Part shown: piece after piece, positions 34,641 to 44,290 of the stretch
Layout of the letters: each line of letters begins with the position of its first letter
Numbering within the stretch: position 1 is the first letter of the stretch
Assembly (NCBI GenBank): GCA_964019335.1
Contig: OZ025651.1
Coordinates: forward strand, 248,001-312,000
Length of the DNA stretch: 64,000 nucleotides
Origin: Diplonema japonicum
Lineage: Eukaryota; Euglenozoa; Diplonemea; Diplonemida; Diplonemidae
Reading direction: 5' to 3'
Made by a program: the position numbers and the translations under genes
Notes under the pieces: generated by a model
What the model was told of the DNA's origin: nothing
The model's database searches: none
What the model saw: the letters and a program-made list of their open reading frames with translations, nothing else

Positions 34641-34678
34641 GAACAATAGCTCTCAAGGGCGCCCCTGCCACCCCTCTC

Positions 34679-34735
34679 CTGTGAAGAATGTTTAGAGGGC
34701 ACGAAGAAGAAGAAAAAAAGAAACTTGAAATGAAG
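34679..34735 (-). promoter_or_regulatory. Probable trans-splice acceptor of the giant gene
   Basis: Upstream of the ATG at 34640 the minus strand has a pyrimidine tract (TTTCTTTTTTTCTTCTTCTT) and then TTCTTCACAG ending at 34679. This would give a leader of about 38 nt before the ATG. It matches the euglenozoan spliced-leader acceptor pattern and supports the chosen start. Confidence 0.55.
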
Positions 34736-34740
34736 ATAAG

Positions 34741-35662
34741 GAGGGGGGGGAGGGAGTTATAAGTAGAGTACGTAGTCCATTTTGTCAATGCATCTCTATT
34801 TCTTTCCCCCCTTCCTTTTTTTTAGACCGTGATTGTGATCCCTCATGCCTACATCCTCCAAGTATTGTGAATTTTGTTGTGAAAAGAAAAGAGTTGGCTT
34901 ATTAGTTGTGCAAAACCGGTTCCACCTCAGGTAGGTGTAACACGACAAGCCGACTTGTTTTCTTCTTGCTTCTTCCTCTTTAAATTATATGGCTTTACAA
35001 CAATGCGTCTTTCAAAAGGTTTCGTTTACTTATTTCCCGAGCAAAAAGAAGAAAAGAATGAGGCTTTGGTTGCAATACTATTTGGCGTTGAGTGTACAGC
35101 GTTGTGGAAGGTCTATCAAAGAAAAGAGGAAAAAAAAGTAAGAAAGAGAATGGTAAAAAAAAAGAAAAGAAGTTTCTTTTTTACTGTAGAAATACAAAGG
35201 TTTCCCCCGTTGTAGAAACAAAAAAAACAAAAAAAAGAAAAGCTCCATCTCGAGAAAAGCTTCGCCAAAAGAAAATTACTTTTCCGTCGCTCTTCTTTCT
35301 CGATGAAAAAACTTTCCCTCTCGTTTTACAAACGGGGGGGGGGGGGTTCTTAACTATACTTCATTCACAATCTCCATTTCTTCCCCGGGAAACCGAATGA
35401 AGTAAAAAGTGTGGAGAGCACGCTCTGAAACAGATAATTTCTTCTCTTCTTTTCTCACTGTGTAAATGGGGAGAAGCGTAAGCAACGACCAACTGGAAAA
35501 AGAAAGAAAAAAAAAAGGGTCGGCACTTCGCATTTGTATGTGCAACGGTTCAAAATTGAATCCGATAAGCACTGAAGTGGGTGTGTGTAAAAGAACGAAG
35601 AAAAAGAAGAAGAAGAAAAAAAACGAAGAAAACCTAGAAAGGTTCTCCCACTCCCCCCCCTC
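34741..35662. other. Gene-free spacer, low complexity
   Basis: About 0.9 kb between the cyclase stop codon and the giant gene's acceptor. It is A/T-rich with many purine-rich plus-strand stretches, a G13 run near 35334-35346 and no ORF with coding character. It should hold the 3' UTR of the cyclase and the pyrimidine tracts for the next gene. I see nothing else in it. Confidence 0.6.
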
Positions 35663-38161
35663 TTACACACTCTGCAAACTTGCCTCTCCCTGTGTAGCTT
35701 TGTTATCTTCGGCAGTATTCTGACTTTTAACCGTATACACGTCGTATCCCTTAGGGAAGGGTTTTCTCAGGTGACTCTCAGACTCAAGGAAGCCAGCGAT
35801 GCGAAGAATAACCGGGTCAGAAGTGGCAGCGTGCATCTTGTATGAGGCTTTTGTTTCAAAGGCTTCAATGTACTTCTCAGACCACGTCCAGTCCTCGTCA
35901 GAACCATCATAGAACCCCATGAGCTGAACGGTTTCACTAGCAAGCATGTCTGCCCGGAGTTGATACACAGTGAAGGAAACTTGATTGCCCACAAGACACC
36001 ATGTGTCTACAGGCCGGATAAGACAGCGGAGGGATGGATCAATAGCAGCTGATGCATGGCCTGGTAATGAACACGTTAAGGAAAAGACTCCAAGATCTCT
36101 CGAAGCAGCTGCTAGAGAACCCGCCATCTCCACGCACGACCCTATCACCATCATGAACTTGTGCAGTTCGTTGCCTACATTTCCGAATAACGCACCCCCA
36201 GATGCAATCCCTACTACAGGGCTGTATCCCCAACACCTTGTCATGTCGATCGTGTTGTACAGCAGCCCTACAAACCTCACTGCAAACGATAAATGCCTCG
36301 TGCACTTCTTTATGGTATTCCACGCCACCACCACCATTGTGCTGCACACGGACACCACCATGCCCTCCGTTCTTTCCAACACCCCTATTATGCTGTTGCA
36401 TATCTTGCTCACCCGTATCAAAGGATCGATCGCCGTTTCCAACGAACTGTAATCGAGCATCACGTGCCCTGTCGTCACGTTCGCCGCTCTGTACAATCTG
36501 AACTTCAAGAATTCCGGGACGGCTTTCTTGAGCTGAAGGAGGTTCGCCGTGCGCTTCTTGGTATCGTTGTCGGGCTCATTCGGATCTTTGAGCCGGATAC
36601 TATTCTTTCGCATGTTCTCTTGGAAGGCGTTCATGATTTCCTGCTTCCTCCCGAGGAGCTTGTCAGGAAGGAGGAAGACGCAATTGTGGGTACCCCCCAC
36701 TCCTTTGAGGGTAACCGCTTCGACGGGTATCATGACCAAGCCAGACAGTCTACCAGACAGCCCCCCTTCTGTTTGGAGTAGATTCATTACATCCTCGGTT
36801 ACAGCAATGGCACCGCCTACTGATACCGACTCCACTCGTGCTGCTTTGTTCACCGTCGGTCCAAGGTAGTCGAACCTCCCTGTCACAGGGTTTTCCTCGA
36901 CATCCACAGCCCCACAGTGCATCCCCATCCTAACCCTCAAACCCTTCCATAGGTTATCCTTTTGCTCACACGGCGAGACCTCCAGGATCTGTTCTGGCCA
37001 TGCGGGGCTGTTCAGCAGATCCATCTGCGCATCAAGGCAGCATGCGATGGCCTCGCGTGCGGTGTCGAAGGTGATCATGAACGCGTCGCCGATGGTTTTT
37101 ACCTCGTACCCGTTGAAGGTTGTAATGCACGCTCGTACGATTTTGTTGTGCACCTTTAGTGCTTGTTTCATGCCCTGCGGGCACGCCTCCCACAGCAACG
37201 TCGACTGCTGTATATCTGTGAAGACAACGACAACTGTGCTGTTCTGAGGAGCAGGTCTGCCCCGATCTGTCCTCCGCGACGAAGACGACCGCGGGGTGGG
37301 CAGGAAGCTGCCTGACCTTTTCGACACCAGCGACGACCGTGATGTCGGGCTGGGGCTAGACCCCGGGTCAAGGAGCGGTACGTAGGACAGTAGCCCTTTA
37401 ATTGTCTCGATCAAGTTGTTGAACGTGGCCGCCGGGAGAGAGAGTTGGGACAGCTGCCTCTCCGCCTCCTCAATCTCCAAGTTGGTCAGGGCGTAGACGA
37501 CTGTCTCAGTGCCAAGAAGCTGCAGTTTAAGCATAGAATTCTCCCTACGCAGGTTGCGGATACAGCTTCCGGTCATATAAAAATCGAGGCCTATAAGGCT
37601 AATCCCGTAAATAAAGGTGAGAAGGCTGTTAGCACCATCTTTGCAGGGGAGGCTGTGGCAGGTAATGGCATCACGGCGTTCTGACTGGGAAGGCGTGCCG
37701 GGTATGTCGTAAAGCCCGAAGCGGGTGGCTCCTTCTAGGCAAGTCATGATGAGCCAAAAGGCCATCATTAGCATGAACAGCTTGATCATTAGACTTTCTG
37801 CGTCAGAGATAGTCAGCAGATCAAGCACGATGATGAAGACAGGCCAGGGGCGCGTGCGCAGTGAGGATGCATTGTAAACATCGTTGATGGCGATCAACAC
37901 TACCATCAGCAAGCTGTATGTCAACACTGTGCGTGTTTCTATGGTACCTTTCAGCAGGCTCCACCCAATAGCAACCAACGACACAACTAACACCCCCAAC
38001 TGCGCTGCTCCTGACAGCGACATCATGTCCCCCCACGACAGCAACGACGTCACCGCTCCCGCAACAAAGCACGCCATTGCACACCGGTTCCTTGTCCTCT
38101 CCAGGACCATCTGGTGCGGCGGTGCTGTGCTTAGAAACCATTTTGAGATAAACGCGCTCAT
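35663..38161 (-). CDS. Membrane class III adenylate/guanylate cyclase with a second, degenerate catalytic domain
   Basis: 832 residues from the ATG at 38161 (MSAFISKW); the frame extends 20 codons further upstream but with no ATG. The N-terminal ~210 residues hold about six hydrophobic helices. Catalytic domain 1 (~305-500) has FTDIQQSTLLWE (first metal Asp), EVKTIGDAFM (second metal Asp plus the adenine-selecting Lys) and VNKAARVES (transition-state Asn and Arg), so it looks active. A second homologous domain (~590-790) keeps the fold signature (VVGIASGGALFGNVGN) but lacks the IGDAF and NKAAR elements, so it is probably a pseudo-catalytic partner or regulator. A Ser/Arg/Pro-rich linker precedes domain 1. 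FTDIQ-ST-LWE is the form seen in kinetoplastid cyclases. Product is probably cAMP, given the Lys, but unproven. Confidence 0.88.
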   Translation of the reverse strand: MSAFISKWFLSTAPPHQMVLERTRNRCAMACFVAGAVTSLLSWGDMMSLSGAAQLGVLVVSLVAIGWSLLKGTIETRTVLTYSLLMVVLIAINDVYNASSLRTRPWPVFIIVLDLLTISDAESLMIKLFMLMMAFWLIMTCLEGATRFGLYDIPGTPSQSERRDAITCHSLPCKDGANSLLTFIYGISLIGLDFYMTGSCIRNLRRENSMLKLQLLGTETVVYALTNLEIEEAERQLSQLSLPAATFNNLIETIKGLLSYVPLLDPGSSPSPTSRSSLVSKRSGSFLPTPRSSSSRRTDRGRPAPQNSTVVVVFTDIQQSTLLWEACPQGMKQALKVHNKIVRACITTFNGYEVKTIGDAFMITFDTAREAIACCLDAQMDLLNSPAWPEQILEVSPCEQKDNLWKGLRVRMGMHCGAVDVEENPVTGRFDYLGPTVNKAARVESVSVGGAIAVTEDVMNLLQTEGGLSGRLSGLVMIPVEAVTLKGVGGTHNCVFLLPDKLLGRKQEIMNAFQENMRKNSIRLKDPNEPDNDTKKRTANLLQLKKAVPEFLKFRLYRAANVTTGHVMLDYSSLETAIDPLIRVSKICNSIIGVLERTEGMVVSVCSTMVVVAWNTIKKCTRHLSFAVRFVGLLYNTIDMTRCWGYSPVVGIASGGALFGNVGNELHKFMMVIGSCVEMAGSLAAASRDLGVFSLTCSLPGHASAAIDPSLRCLIRPVDTWCLVGNQVSFTVYQLRADMLASETVQLMGFYDGSDEDWTWSEKYIEAFETKASYKMHAATSDPVILRIAGFLESESHLRKPFPKGYDVYTVKSQNTAEDNKATQGEASLQSV

Positions 38162-38311
38162 ACTGTGTTGGCATTCAAAAAAGAGGAGGGTAACACAGGG
38201 CGAGATAAGGTTACAGAGCAATGAGAAAAAAAACTAAAGGGCGGGGGGTGGGGGGTAACGAACTTAAACTACACTTTAAAACTGAGAAGCACACTGCACA
38301 CTGTCTGCTGT

Positions 38312-39837
38312 TTAATACTCATCATCGAAGGACCCCTCCATGGCGGAGGCATCCCAGTGAGGGCCTTCTGAGATGATGGATGTTTCCTGGAGATCTATAT
38401 GTGCCTGTGGGGGAAGAGGTGGCGGGGCGGACGGCAAAGGGGGTGGGCCGGTCAACTTAACCTCATCCTCCTTTTCTTCTTTTTCATTTGCGATCTCACT
38501 TTGCGGTTCCTCGTCTCTCTCCGTTGTCTTCTCACACTCCAGAGGTGGGAGATCATTTCCTGGCAGTATCCCATTCAGCAAAGGGATGTTAGGGGTTGCA
38601 AACGACGAAGAGCTGGAAGTCGAGGACCTCCTCTGTGAGTGGTGTCAGTTTCGAATTAAGTTCATACCGTGGTGGTGGTGTAGCTGCTACTGGAACTGCA
38701 TGCAGTGGAAGGTCTTCGATCAGAACGTGGAGGCGACGCGTCCAGTGTGTCCACCTTCTTTTGTGTATTCTCTTGCGTCGGTGGTTGCGCTGGTGCCTCT
38801 TGTGATTCAGACCTGGCCTCTTCTTCCCTTTCTTCCTTCTGTTGAACACCTTTTTCTTCCTCTTCCTCTTCCTCTTCCTCTACAGTGTGCTCTGTTTCTG
38901 CCTCTCTTGGTTTATCCCCTTCGGGTGGGCTCGGAACAGGGGGAAGCTCTATTATACTCTCCTCCTCCTGCCCCTCTTCCTTCTCACTTCTTACTTCCTC
39001 TTTCTCGCTTCTTACCTCCTCTGTTTGCCCTGGTATCCCCGACACATCTATCTCCACTGTGTTTGGGATGGGCGCAGGCGGCGTTGGCCGTGTCGTCACC
39101 GGCAAGGGTGACTCCACCCTGTCATGCGTCTCCTGCTCTTCTTGGTGGCGCTCGTGTGCAGCATTCAGAAGCAGAGATGTGATCTCTTGTAGCATGCTGG
39201 GGGGAGGTGATGCAGGAGGGGCATCCGCAGGTGTCTTCGGCTGCGTGGAAACTGCAGCAGGCTTCTTCCGCACAACCTTTTTGGGCGCTTCTTTCTTGGG
39301 AGCAGGTTTTGGGGCTGCCTTCGCAGGTTTCGGAGATGGTTTCTTTGGAGCGCTGCGAGAGCGAGATGCTGCGGTAGGAGCAGCTATGGAGGTACTTATT
39401 CGCGGGACAGGGCTGGGGGGCGCTCTTGGGCGGGGAGTACTAGCAGTGCGGAAGCGTGGTCGGGAGCTGCCGAACCCGAAGCTGCCGTTTTGCTTCGTTG
39501 CTGAGGTGGAGCGTGTCTGTGACACACTACGGGCACCGGAGGGCAGGGGCGACGCTGCACTGTAGTCAGGAGAGCGGGCACGGGAGAACCGGCCCCCAGG
39601 TGAAGGTGTTCTCATGAAACCAGTGCTCAGCCTCGGCCTTTGTTGTATAATTACGGTAGAGTCCTCATTGTACACGTCGCGTATTTTCAATCTGTTGCTC
39701 AGGGGCACATGTTCACCGTTTAAGATACGCAGCTGTGTGGCTACCAGCTTCCTGTGCCCGGGACCGAACACGAATAACGGCACGCATGCCTGCAACAGAT
39801 CACTGATATCGCTGTCCTCCTCAAGCCGTACCTTCAC
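38312..39837 (-). CDS. Low-complexity Ser/Pro/Lys/Glu-rich protein with one 35-nt intron, start unresolved
   Basis: Exon 1 ends at 38668, a 35-nt GTATG...ACAG intron occupies 38633-38667, and exon 2 runs 38632-38312, ending EGSFDDEY-stop. Splicing joins two frames cleanly within a Ser-rich stretch, giving at least 496 residues. The N-terminal ~70 residues look globular (VKVRLEEDSDISDLLQACV). The rest is disordered: Ser/Arg/Pro, then Lys/Pro/Ala, then a long Glu-rich acidic tract, then polyproline (PPPLPSAPPPLPP) and an acidic tail. No ATG precedes the globular part: the frame is open back to a TAG near 39940, with GTG at 39837. The nearby ATG at 39920 is out of frame. Function unknown; possibly a cytoskeletal or scaffold protein. 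Confidence 0.7.
38633..38667 (-). other. 35-nt cis-intron
   Basis: Minus-strand GTATG donor and CTCACAG acceptor with a CTGAC branch-like element. Retention gives a stop directly after the donor (GTA TGA). Removal joins frames in phase 0. Confidence 0.8.
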
Positions 39838-39995
39838 AGCGCTGTCGTCTCCGGCATCCTCCTGCCGTACCCAAACTTTGACAAACTTAGCTATTTTGCC
39901 TGTACTTGTTGTAAGAGCATGTTTCGGGTTGTGGGCCTAGGTATGATAAAACCAGAGGGAAAAAAAAAGAGAAACAAACAACGAGGAAAACGTTA

Positions 39996-40625
39996 CTATT
40001 CTTCTGCAATGCTTTCGTTTTTTGCCTTTTGCTCGGCTCTGATTTCGTTCCGAGGGCGTGACTTCTTAGGCTCAATGAACGTGGAATAGCACTCCATCAC
40101 ACGGTAGAGTACTATGCTGGCGCAGGAGGAGACGTTGAAGGACTCAAGATGGCCGAGCTGCTGAAGTTCAAGAGAGACTGCGGGGTGGAGGAAGCGCGGC
40201 TTTAGGGCTAGGATGTTGGGGGGGACGCCGTACTGCTCATTCCCAAAAACGAAGCATGGCGTGGCACTTGAGTCGCGAACGATGGTCATGACACTGTCCT
40301 GTGTAAACACAACACTGTCCTCTGCCTGCTCCACGAACACAGGCCGATACCCATTCTTGTTCATGTATTCCAAAAACACGTCAGCACTCAATTCGTAGTC
40401 CTCATCTTCCAACACCTCCTTCCCCACCTTCCCCAGGTCTTTCGCCATCCCTTCGACCCTCTCCACTTCCATCCAGTGAAATGCACCGACTGCGCTCCTC
40501 TTATCATACTTCCTTCTTCCAAACACCACAATCTTGCTGCACCCAGACAGATGTGCACTCCTCATGATCGCTCCCACATTCAAGCACCCGTGTACGTTCA
40601 GAACACAGACTACATACGGGAACAT
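39996..40625 (-). CDS. SpoU/TrmH-family RNA 2'-O-ribose methyltransferase
   Basis: 209 residues, about the size of a bare SPOUT catalytic domain. Motif 1 is LNVGAIMRSAHLSG near residue 15 with conserved Asn and Arg. Motif 2 is CFVFGNEQYGVPP near residue 123. Motif 3 is LESFNVSSCASIVLYR near residue 160. These build the trefoil-knot S-adenosylmethionine site and transfer methyl to a ribose 2'-OH of tRNA or rRNA. The substrate cannot be told from the sequence. The C-terminus is Lys/Arg/Glu-rich and could bind RNA. The ATG at 40625 begins directly after a pyrimidine tract and AG. No RNA-binding N-terminal extension is present. Confidence 0.9.
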   Translation of the reverse strand: MFPYVVCVLNVHGCLNVGAIMRSAHLSGCSKIVVFGRRKYDKRSAVGAFHWMEVERVEGMAKDLGKVGKEVLEDEDYELSADVFLEYMNKNGYRPVFVEQAEDSVVFTQDSVMTIVRDSSATPCFVFGNEQYGVPPNILALKPRFLHPAVSLELQQLGHLESFNVSSCASIVLYRVMECYSTFIEPKKSRPRNEIRAEQKAKNESIAEE

Positions 40626-40776
40626 CTCCTATATCCTTCGGTGGTTCGAGAAGTGTGTAAAAAGGCAAAAAAGAAATGCTAATCACCCAAAGCCCTCCAT
40701 GCCTCGGAAGAGGTGGAATTACGTGTGTGTACAGAAAATCAAACAAGCGGGTGATCAACCTTCCCTCCCACCCCCT

Positions 40777-43700
40777 TTATACTTTTGTTGTGCAGGTTGA
40801 AAGTGATGAAGCGTTTCTAATGAACCTCCTGGGTCTGCTGGAGTCTTGAGACACCAAAAGCCCGGAGGTTAATGGAGTCAGGGGCACGAGGGCAGGGGAT
40901 CGCCGTCCTCGCCGTCTGGAGTCTGTGGATAATGTGGACAGCTGCGACGTGCATTGAAGAAGAGGGGTGGCCGGCGAACTGATAGCCTGAAACGACCTGA
41001 CTGAGTCAGGAGATTGATCCCGTGACGCTATACTTGCTGTGTGCGTGACAGATAATTCAGGAGAGTGGTCACGTGAAGCAATAGAAGAATGGGTCCGTGA
41101 TCGCATCCCTCTTGAAGGTGACCCCGAAAAGGACGAAATCTCAGTCATGGGATACACATCGTCATCAAGTAGGGGCGTGTTGTTCTGGGCATTTTCCTCT
41201 TCTTGCAGCCGTACTCTTCTCTGTGTGCACATCACATAGAGAGCCGCCACAACGTCCAACAAGATGTTCACAGTAAGTAAGCAAATGGCAAGGGTAAGTA
41301 AGGTGCTAGATACGCTGAAAGTCCAGTGATTTTCCGTTTCGGAGTAGAACCCTGCAGCCATCAGAAACAGAGCAAGAGACTGAACTATGTATTGCAAGCT
41401 GTCGTGTAAAGTGTCCTTGGACCGTACGTGAGGGCGCATCGTGACTTCCACTACACCGAACAGCACGTTGACCATGGCACTTGCCATCCTCACGTGCCCG
41501 CAAGCGATCCATGTCGGCGTCTTCCACACCGTGATGCCTGCAATGAAGAACATTGCTGTGAATTGGAACAACGCGTACCACGCATGGCTCTGTTTATACA
41601 CCCTTACCATGTTCCCGTATCTGAACACCCATTGATTTCCCCCCTTCGTGGTTTTGTTCACCCATTCACCACTGCCTATCAGGAACGTCCAGTTGCTTTT
41701 CTTTGAGTCTTTCCTGTAGATCCCCTTCTCTGGCACCGACATTTTCACTTCCCTCGCAAGCCAGAACGGGATTGCAACGCATCCCGATAATCCGAAAACC
41801 CCCAAAAGCCTAAAGGCTGGCATGGTCGGGTACACGATCAGCCTTATGGAGCTGAACACGGTCCCTTGGTACACACATAAGAACACCACTAAAGAAGAGG
41901 AAGGGAACCTGAACATGCTTTGCGCTTCCATCAAGTTGCTCGCCATAAGCCAGGTGCGAAGGAACGGGATCTTCAATCCGGCGAAGAGAAGCATCGCCAT
42001 GGCTAGGGAAAACCCAACCACAAGAGCTGTGTTACCTAACAGCGCACCCGCAGGAGCTGAACCCATGATAGTAAAACCCAAAGGATGTAAAAGAAATGGC
42101 ATAGTCTTTTCAAAGGGGTCGTTTGGATCGCAAGAGGCACCCAGCAGCACCAGTTTGGACGCTGTCGGCGAACCTGACACAACCCCCGCCATGCCCACAG
42201 CAAGCGCCACCTTGTCGCCAGGGGTTTCCCCAAACACTGTGATGGGTTTCGTTTCGTTGGCTGGCTGCTCGAATGCCAGTGTTTTAGTTACAACAGGATC
42301 TGGTGCCGTTGTGTTCCCCGATGCGGGCGTGACTGTTTCTGATTCTTCCGTTGGTGCGGTGAACAATGTTGGTGATAACGTAGGGGGTAACGTAGGAGGT
42401 GATAACGTCGCGGGTGTTGCTGGTTTAGAAGTTGGAGGGGCCACAAGTGAAGGCACTGCTGTTCCAGGTGCTGAAGTGACAGGTGCAAGTGTCGCGGGGG
42501 CAACTGTAGTTGGGATAAATGTAGGTGAGCTAGTGGTGAGTGTAGAGGGAACTGCCGTAAGGGCCGGAGGTACCGTGGGAGACACAGTGGGAGGCAACGG
42601 ACTCATCGGAGTAGTTGTAAGAGGAACCAGTGTATCTGGGACAATGGTGGTTGGAGGAGAGGTAGGAGAAATTGTAAGAACTGGTGCTGGCGGGGCAAAG
42701 GTAGGCGGGGGTTGCGTTACCATGACAGGAATGGGTGTCACTATTGGAGCCGCTGTAGGAGACAGCGTATTCGGGGGGTGTGTCCCCGGTGGGTTCGTGC
42801 CAGGAGGATTTGTGCTAGGTGAGTTCGTGCTGGGTGGATTGGTGTTCGGAGGACTTGTGTCAGGTGGGCTCGTGTCAGGTGGGTTCGTGTTAGGTGGGTT
42901 TGTGTTGGGCGGATTAGTGTTGGGAGTATTTGTGTCGGGTGGGCTCGTGTCAGGTAGATTTGTGTTGGGTGGATTAGTGTTGGGAGTATTTGTGTCAGGT
43001 GGGTTCGTGTTAGGTGGGTTTGTGCCGTTCGGAGGATTTGTGTCGGGTGGGCTCGTGCCGGGTGCATTAGTGTTGGGAGTATTTGTGCCGGGTGGGCTCG
43101 TGTCAGGTGGGTTTGTGTTGGGTGGATTGGTGTTGGGAGTATTTGTGTCAGGTGGGTTTGTGTTGGGTGCATCAGTGTTGGGAGTATTTGTGTCGGGTGG
43201 GCTCGTGTCAGGTAGATTTGTGTTGGGAGTACTTGTGTCAGGTGGGTTCGTGTTAGGTGGATTTGTGTTGGGAGTACTTGTGTCAGGTGGGCTCGTGTCA
43301 GGTGGATTTGTGTCGGAAGCGTTTGTGTCGGGTGGGCTCGTGTCAGGTGGATTTGTGCCGGGTGGATCAGTGTTGGGAGGTTGTGTGTCAGGTGAGAGTG
43401 TGTCTGGCGGGTCTGTATCTGGAGCTGCAGTTGGATGAGGCGACCCTGTCTGAGGGGCAGATGTAAATGGAAGTGGGGGATATGGCAGTGGAATAAATGT
43501 ATAAAGTAAAGGCGGGAACGTAAGAGGACCACTAGGAACACTAGAAGGAGCATTCGTTGACGGCGAATGTGTAGGTCCTAGGCATGGTGCAGAAAGAGCC
43601 ATAGTCGGGTCGAAGGACAAGATGTCGGTGTACCACGCCTTGAATTCATCGATGATGTAGGTGCCAAAGGTGTGTCCGTAGTCAGGATTGTTAGTGGAGA

Positions 43701-44205
43701 TGAAGTTCCCAAAGGTGACGTCAGGAGGGGATTGCACAGGAGCAGGGGCAACACTATCCACACCACGAACCCCGTCTAGGTAAATGCCAATTATATCGTT
43801 GATATAGCTAATCGAGATGTGTGCCCATCTTCCTTCAATCAGGTGCATGTTAGTAAGCCTGATCTGAAGGGGCGGGCTTTGCGCGATGCCAAGTTCCAAC
43901 CAGTCAGTGACCACCACCCCAATACCACCCCCGGTGCCCCCCTGGCCTATGTTCACGACACAGCGGTTACCTCTACTTTTTACTTTTACCCAGAACGCAA
44001 TAACAAAGTCAGCAGTAAACAACCCACCCCAATTCAGTCCAACAATCTTGGTGGGCAAAAGATGCAACCCTTTGTTGCAGTATCCGGGACCGAAGTTCAA
44101 GCCTCCTGATTGTCCGTTGATGGTTCCGTCCATCGGGAGATAAATGTCCTGCGCCACGACGACGACCACAGGAAGCAGCAGCCCCCACAGCCATGTACCA
44201 AGCAT
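40777..44205 (-). CDS. LamG-like ectodomain, (PPDTN)n stalk and multi-TM membrane protein
   Basis: 1,142 residues with a signal peptide (MLGTWLWGLLLPVVVVVAQ). Residues ~20-210 form a laminin-G/concanavalin-like domain with characteristic strands (FVIAFWVKVKSR, IEGRWAHISISYI, GIYLDGVRG). Residues ~215-700 are a Pro/Thr/Asn stalk, first of pentapeptides (PPDTN, PPNTN, PPDTS), then of longer Thr/Pro/Val units. Then come about seven hydrophobic segments (~790-1,010) and a Ser-rich cytosolic tail. The layout suggests a surface receptor or adhesion protein with a glycan- or protein-binding head on an O-glycosylated stalk. The TM block has no family I can name. It sits directly upstream (in transcription order) of the methyltransferase gene and downstream of another membrane glycoprotein gene. 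Confidence 0.85.
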   Translation of the reverse strand: MLGTWLWGLLLPVVVVVAQDIYLPMDGTINGQSGGLNFGPGYCNKGLHLLPTKIVGLNWGGLFTADFVIAFWVKVKSRGNRCVVNIGQGGTGGGIGVVVTDWLELGIAQSPPLQIRLTNMHLIEGRWAHISISYINDIIGIYLDGVRGVDSVAPAPVQSPPDVTFGNFISTNNPDYGHTFGTYIIDEFKAWYTDILSFDPTMALSAPCLGPTHSPSTNAPSSVPSGPLTFPPLLYTFIPLPYPPLPFTSAPQTGSPHPTAAPDTDPPDTLSPDTQPPNTDPPGTNPPDTSPPDTNASDTNPPDTSPPDTSTPNTNPPNTNPPDTSTPNTNLPDTSPPDTNTPNTDAPNTNPPDTNTPNTNPPNTNPPDTSPPGTNTPNTNAPGTSPPDTNPPNGTNPPNTNPPDTNTPNTNPPNTNLPDTSPPDTNTPNTNPPNTNPPNTNPPDTSPPDTSPPNTNPPSTNSPSTNPPGTNPPGTHPPNTLSPTAAPIVTPIPVMVTQPPPTFAPPAPVLTISPTSPPTTIVPDTLVPLTTTPMSPLPPTVSPTVPPALTAVPSTLTTSSPTFIPTTVAPATLAPVTSAPGTAVPSLVAPPTSKPATPATLSPPTLPPTLSPTLFTAPTEESETVTPASGNTTAPDPVVTKTLAFEQPANETKPITVFGETPGDKVALAVGMAGVVSGSPTASKLVLLGASCDPNDPFEKTMPFLLHPLGFTIMGSAPAGALLGNTALVVGFSLAMAMLLFAGLKIPFLRTWLMASNLMEAQSMFRFPSSSLVVFLCVYQGTVFSSIRLIVYPTMPAFRLLGVFGLSGCVAIPFWLAREVKMSVPEKGIYRKDSKKSNWTFLIGSGEWVNKTTKGGNQWVFRYGNMVRVYKQSHAWYALFQFTAMFFIAGITVWKTPTWIACGHVRMASAMVNVLFGVVEVTMRPHVRSKDTLHDSLQYIVQSLALFLMAAGFYSETENHWTFSVSSTLLTLAICLLTVNILLDVVAALYVMCTQRRVRLQEEENAQNNTPLLDDDVYPMTEISSFSGSPSRGMRSRTHSSIASRDHSPELSVTHTASIASRDQSPDSVRSFQAISSPATPLLQCTSQLSTLSTDSRRRGRRSPALVPLTPLTSGLLVSQDSSRPRRFIRNASSLSTCTTKV
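42770..43420 (-). repeat. 15-bp tandem repeat coding PPDTN-type pentapeptides
   Basis: The minus strand repeats 15-bp units coding PPDTN, PPDTS, PPNTN and TPNTN, about 40 units in all. Blocks such as TNPPDTSPPDTN recur with near identity, indicating slippage or unequal crossing-over. It encodes the extended stalk between the LamG head and the membrane block. Confidence 0.88.
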
Positions 44206-44290
44206 TTCCCTTTGTGGTGGTTAAAGGTGGTAATTTGAGTGTGAAAGTATCAACTGACCTAGGCATCTACTGTATCGTACAACTTATATA

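Noticed and set aside
41822..43438. Plus-strand Gly/Val-rich 538-residue frame
   Set aside because: Antisense shadow of the PPDTN stalk gene, whose minus frame has a signal peptide, LamG head and TM helices.
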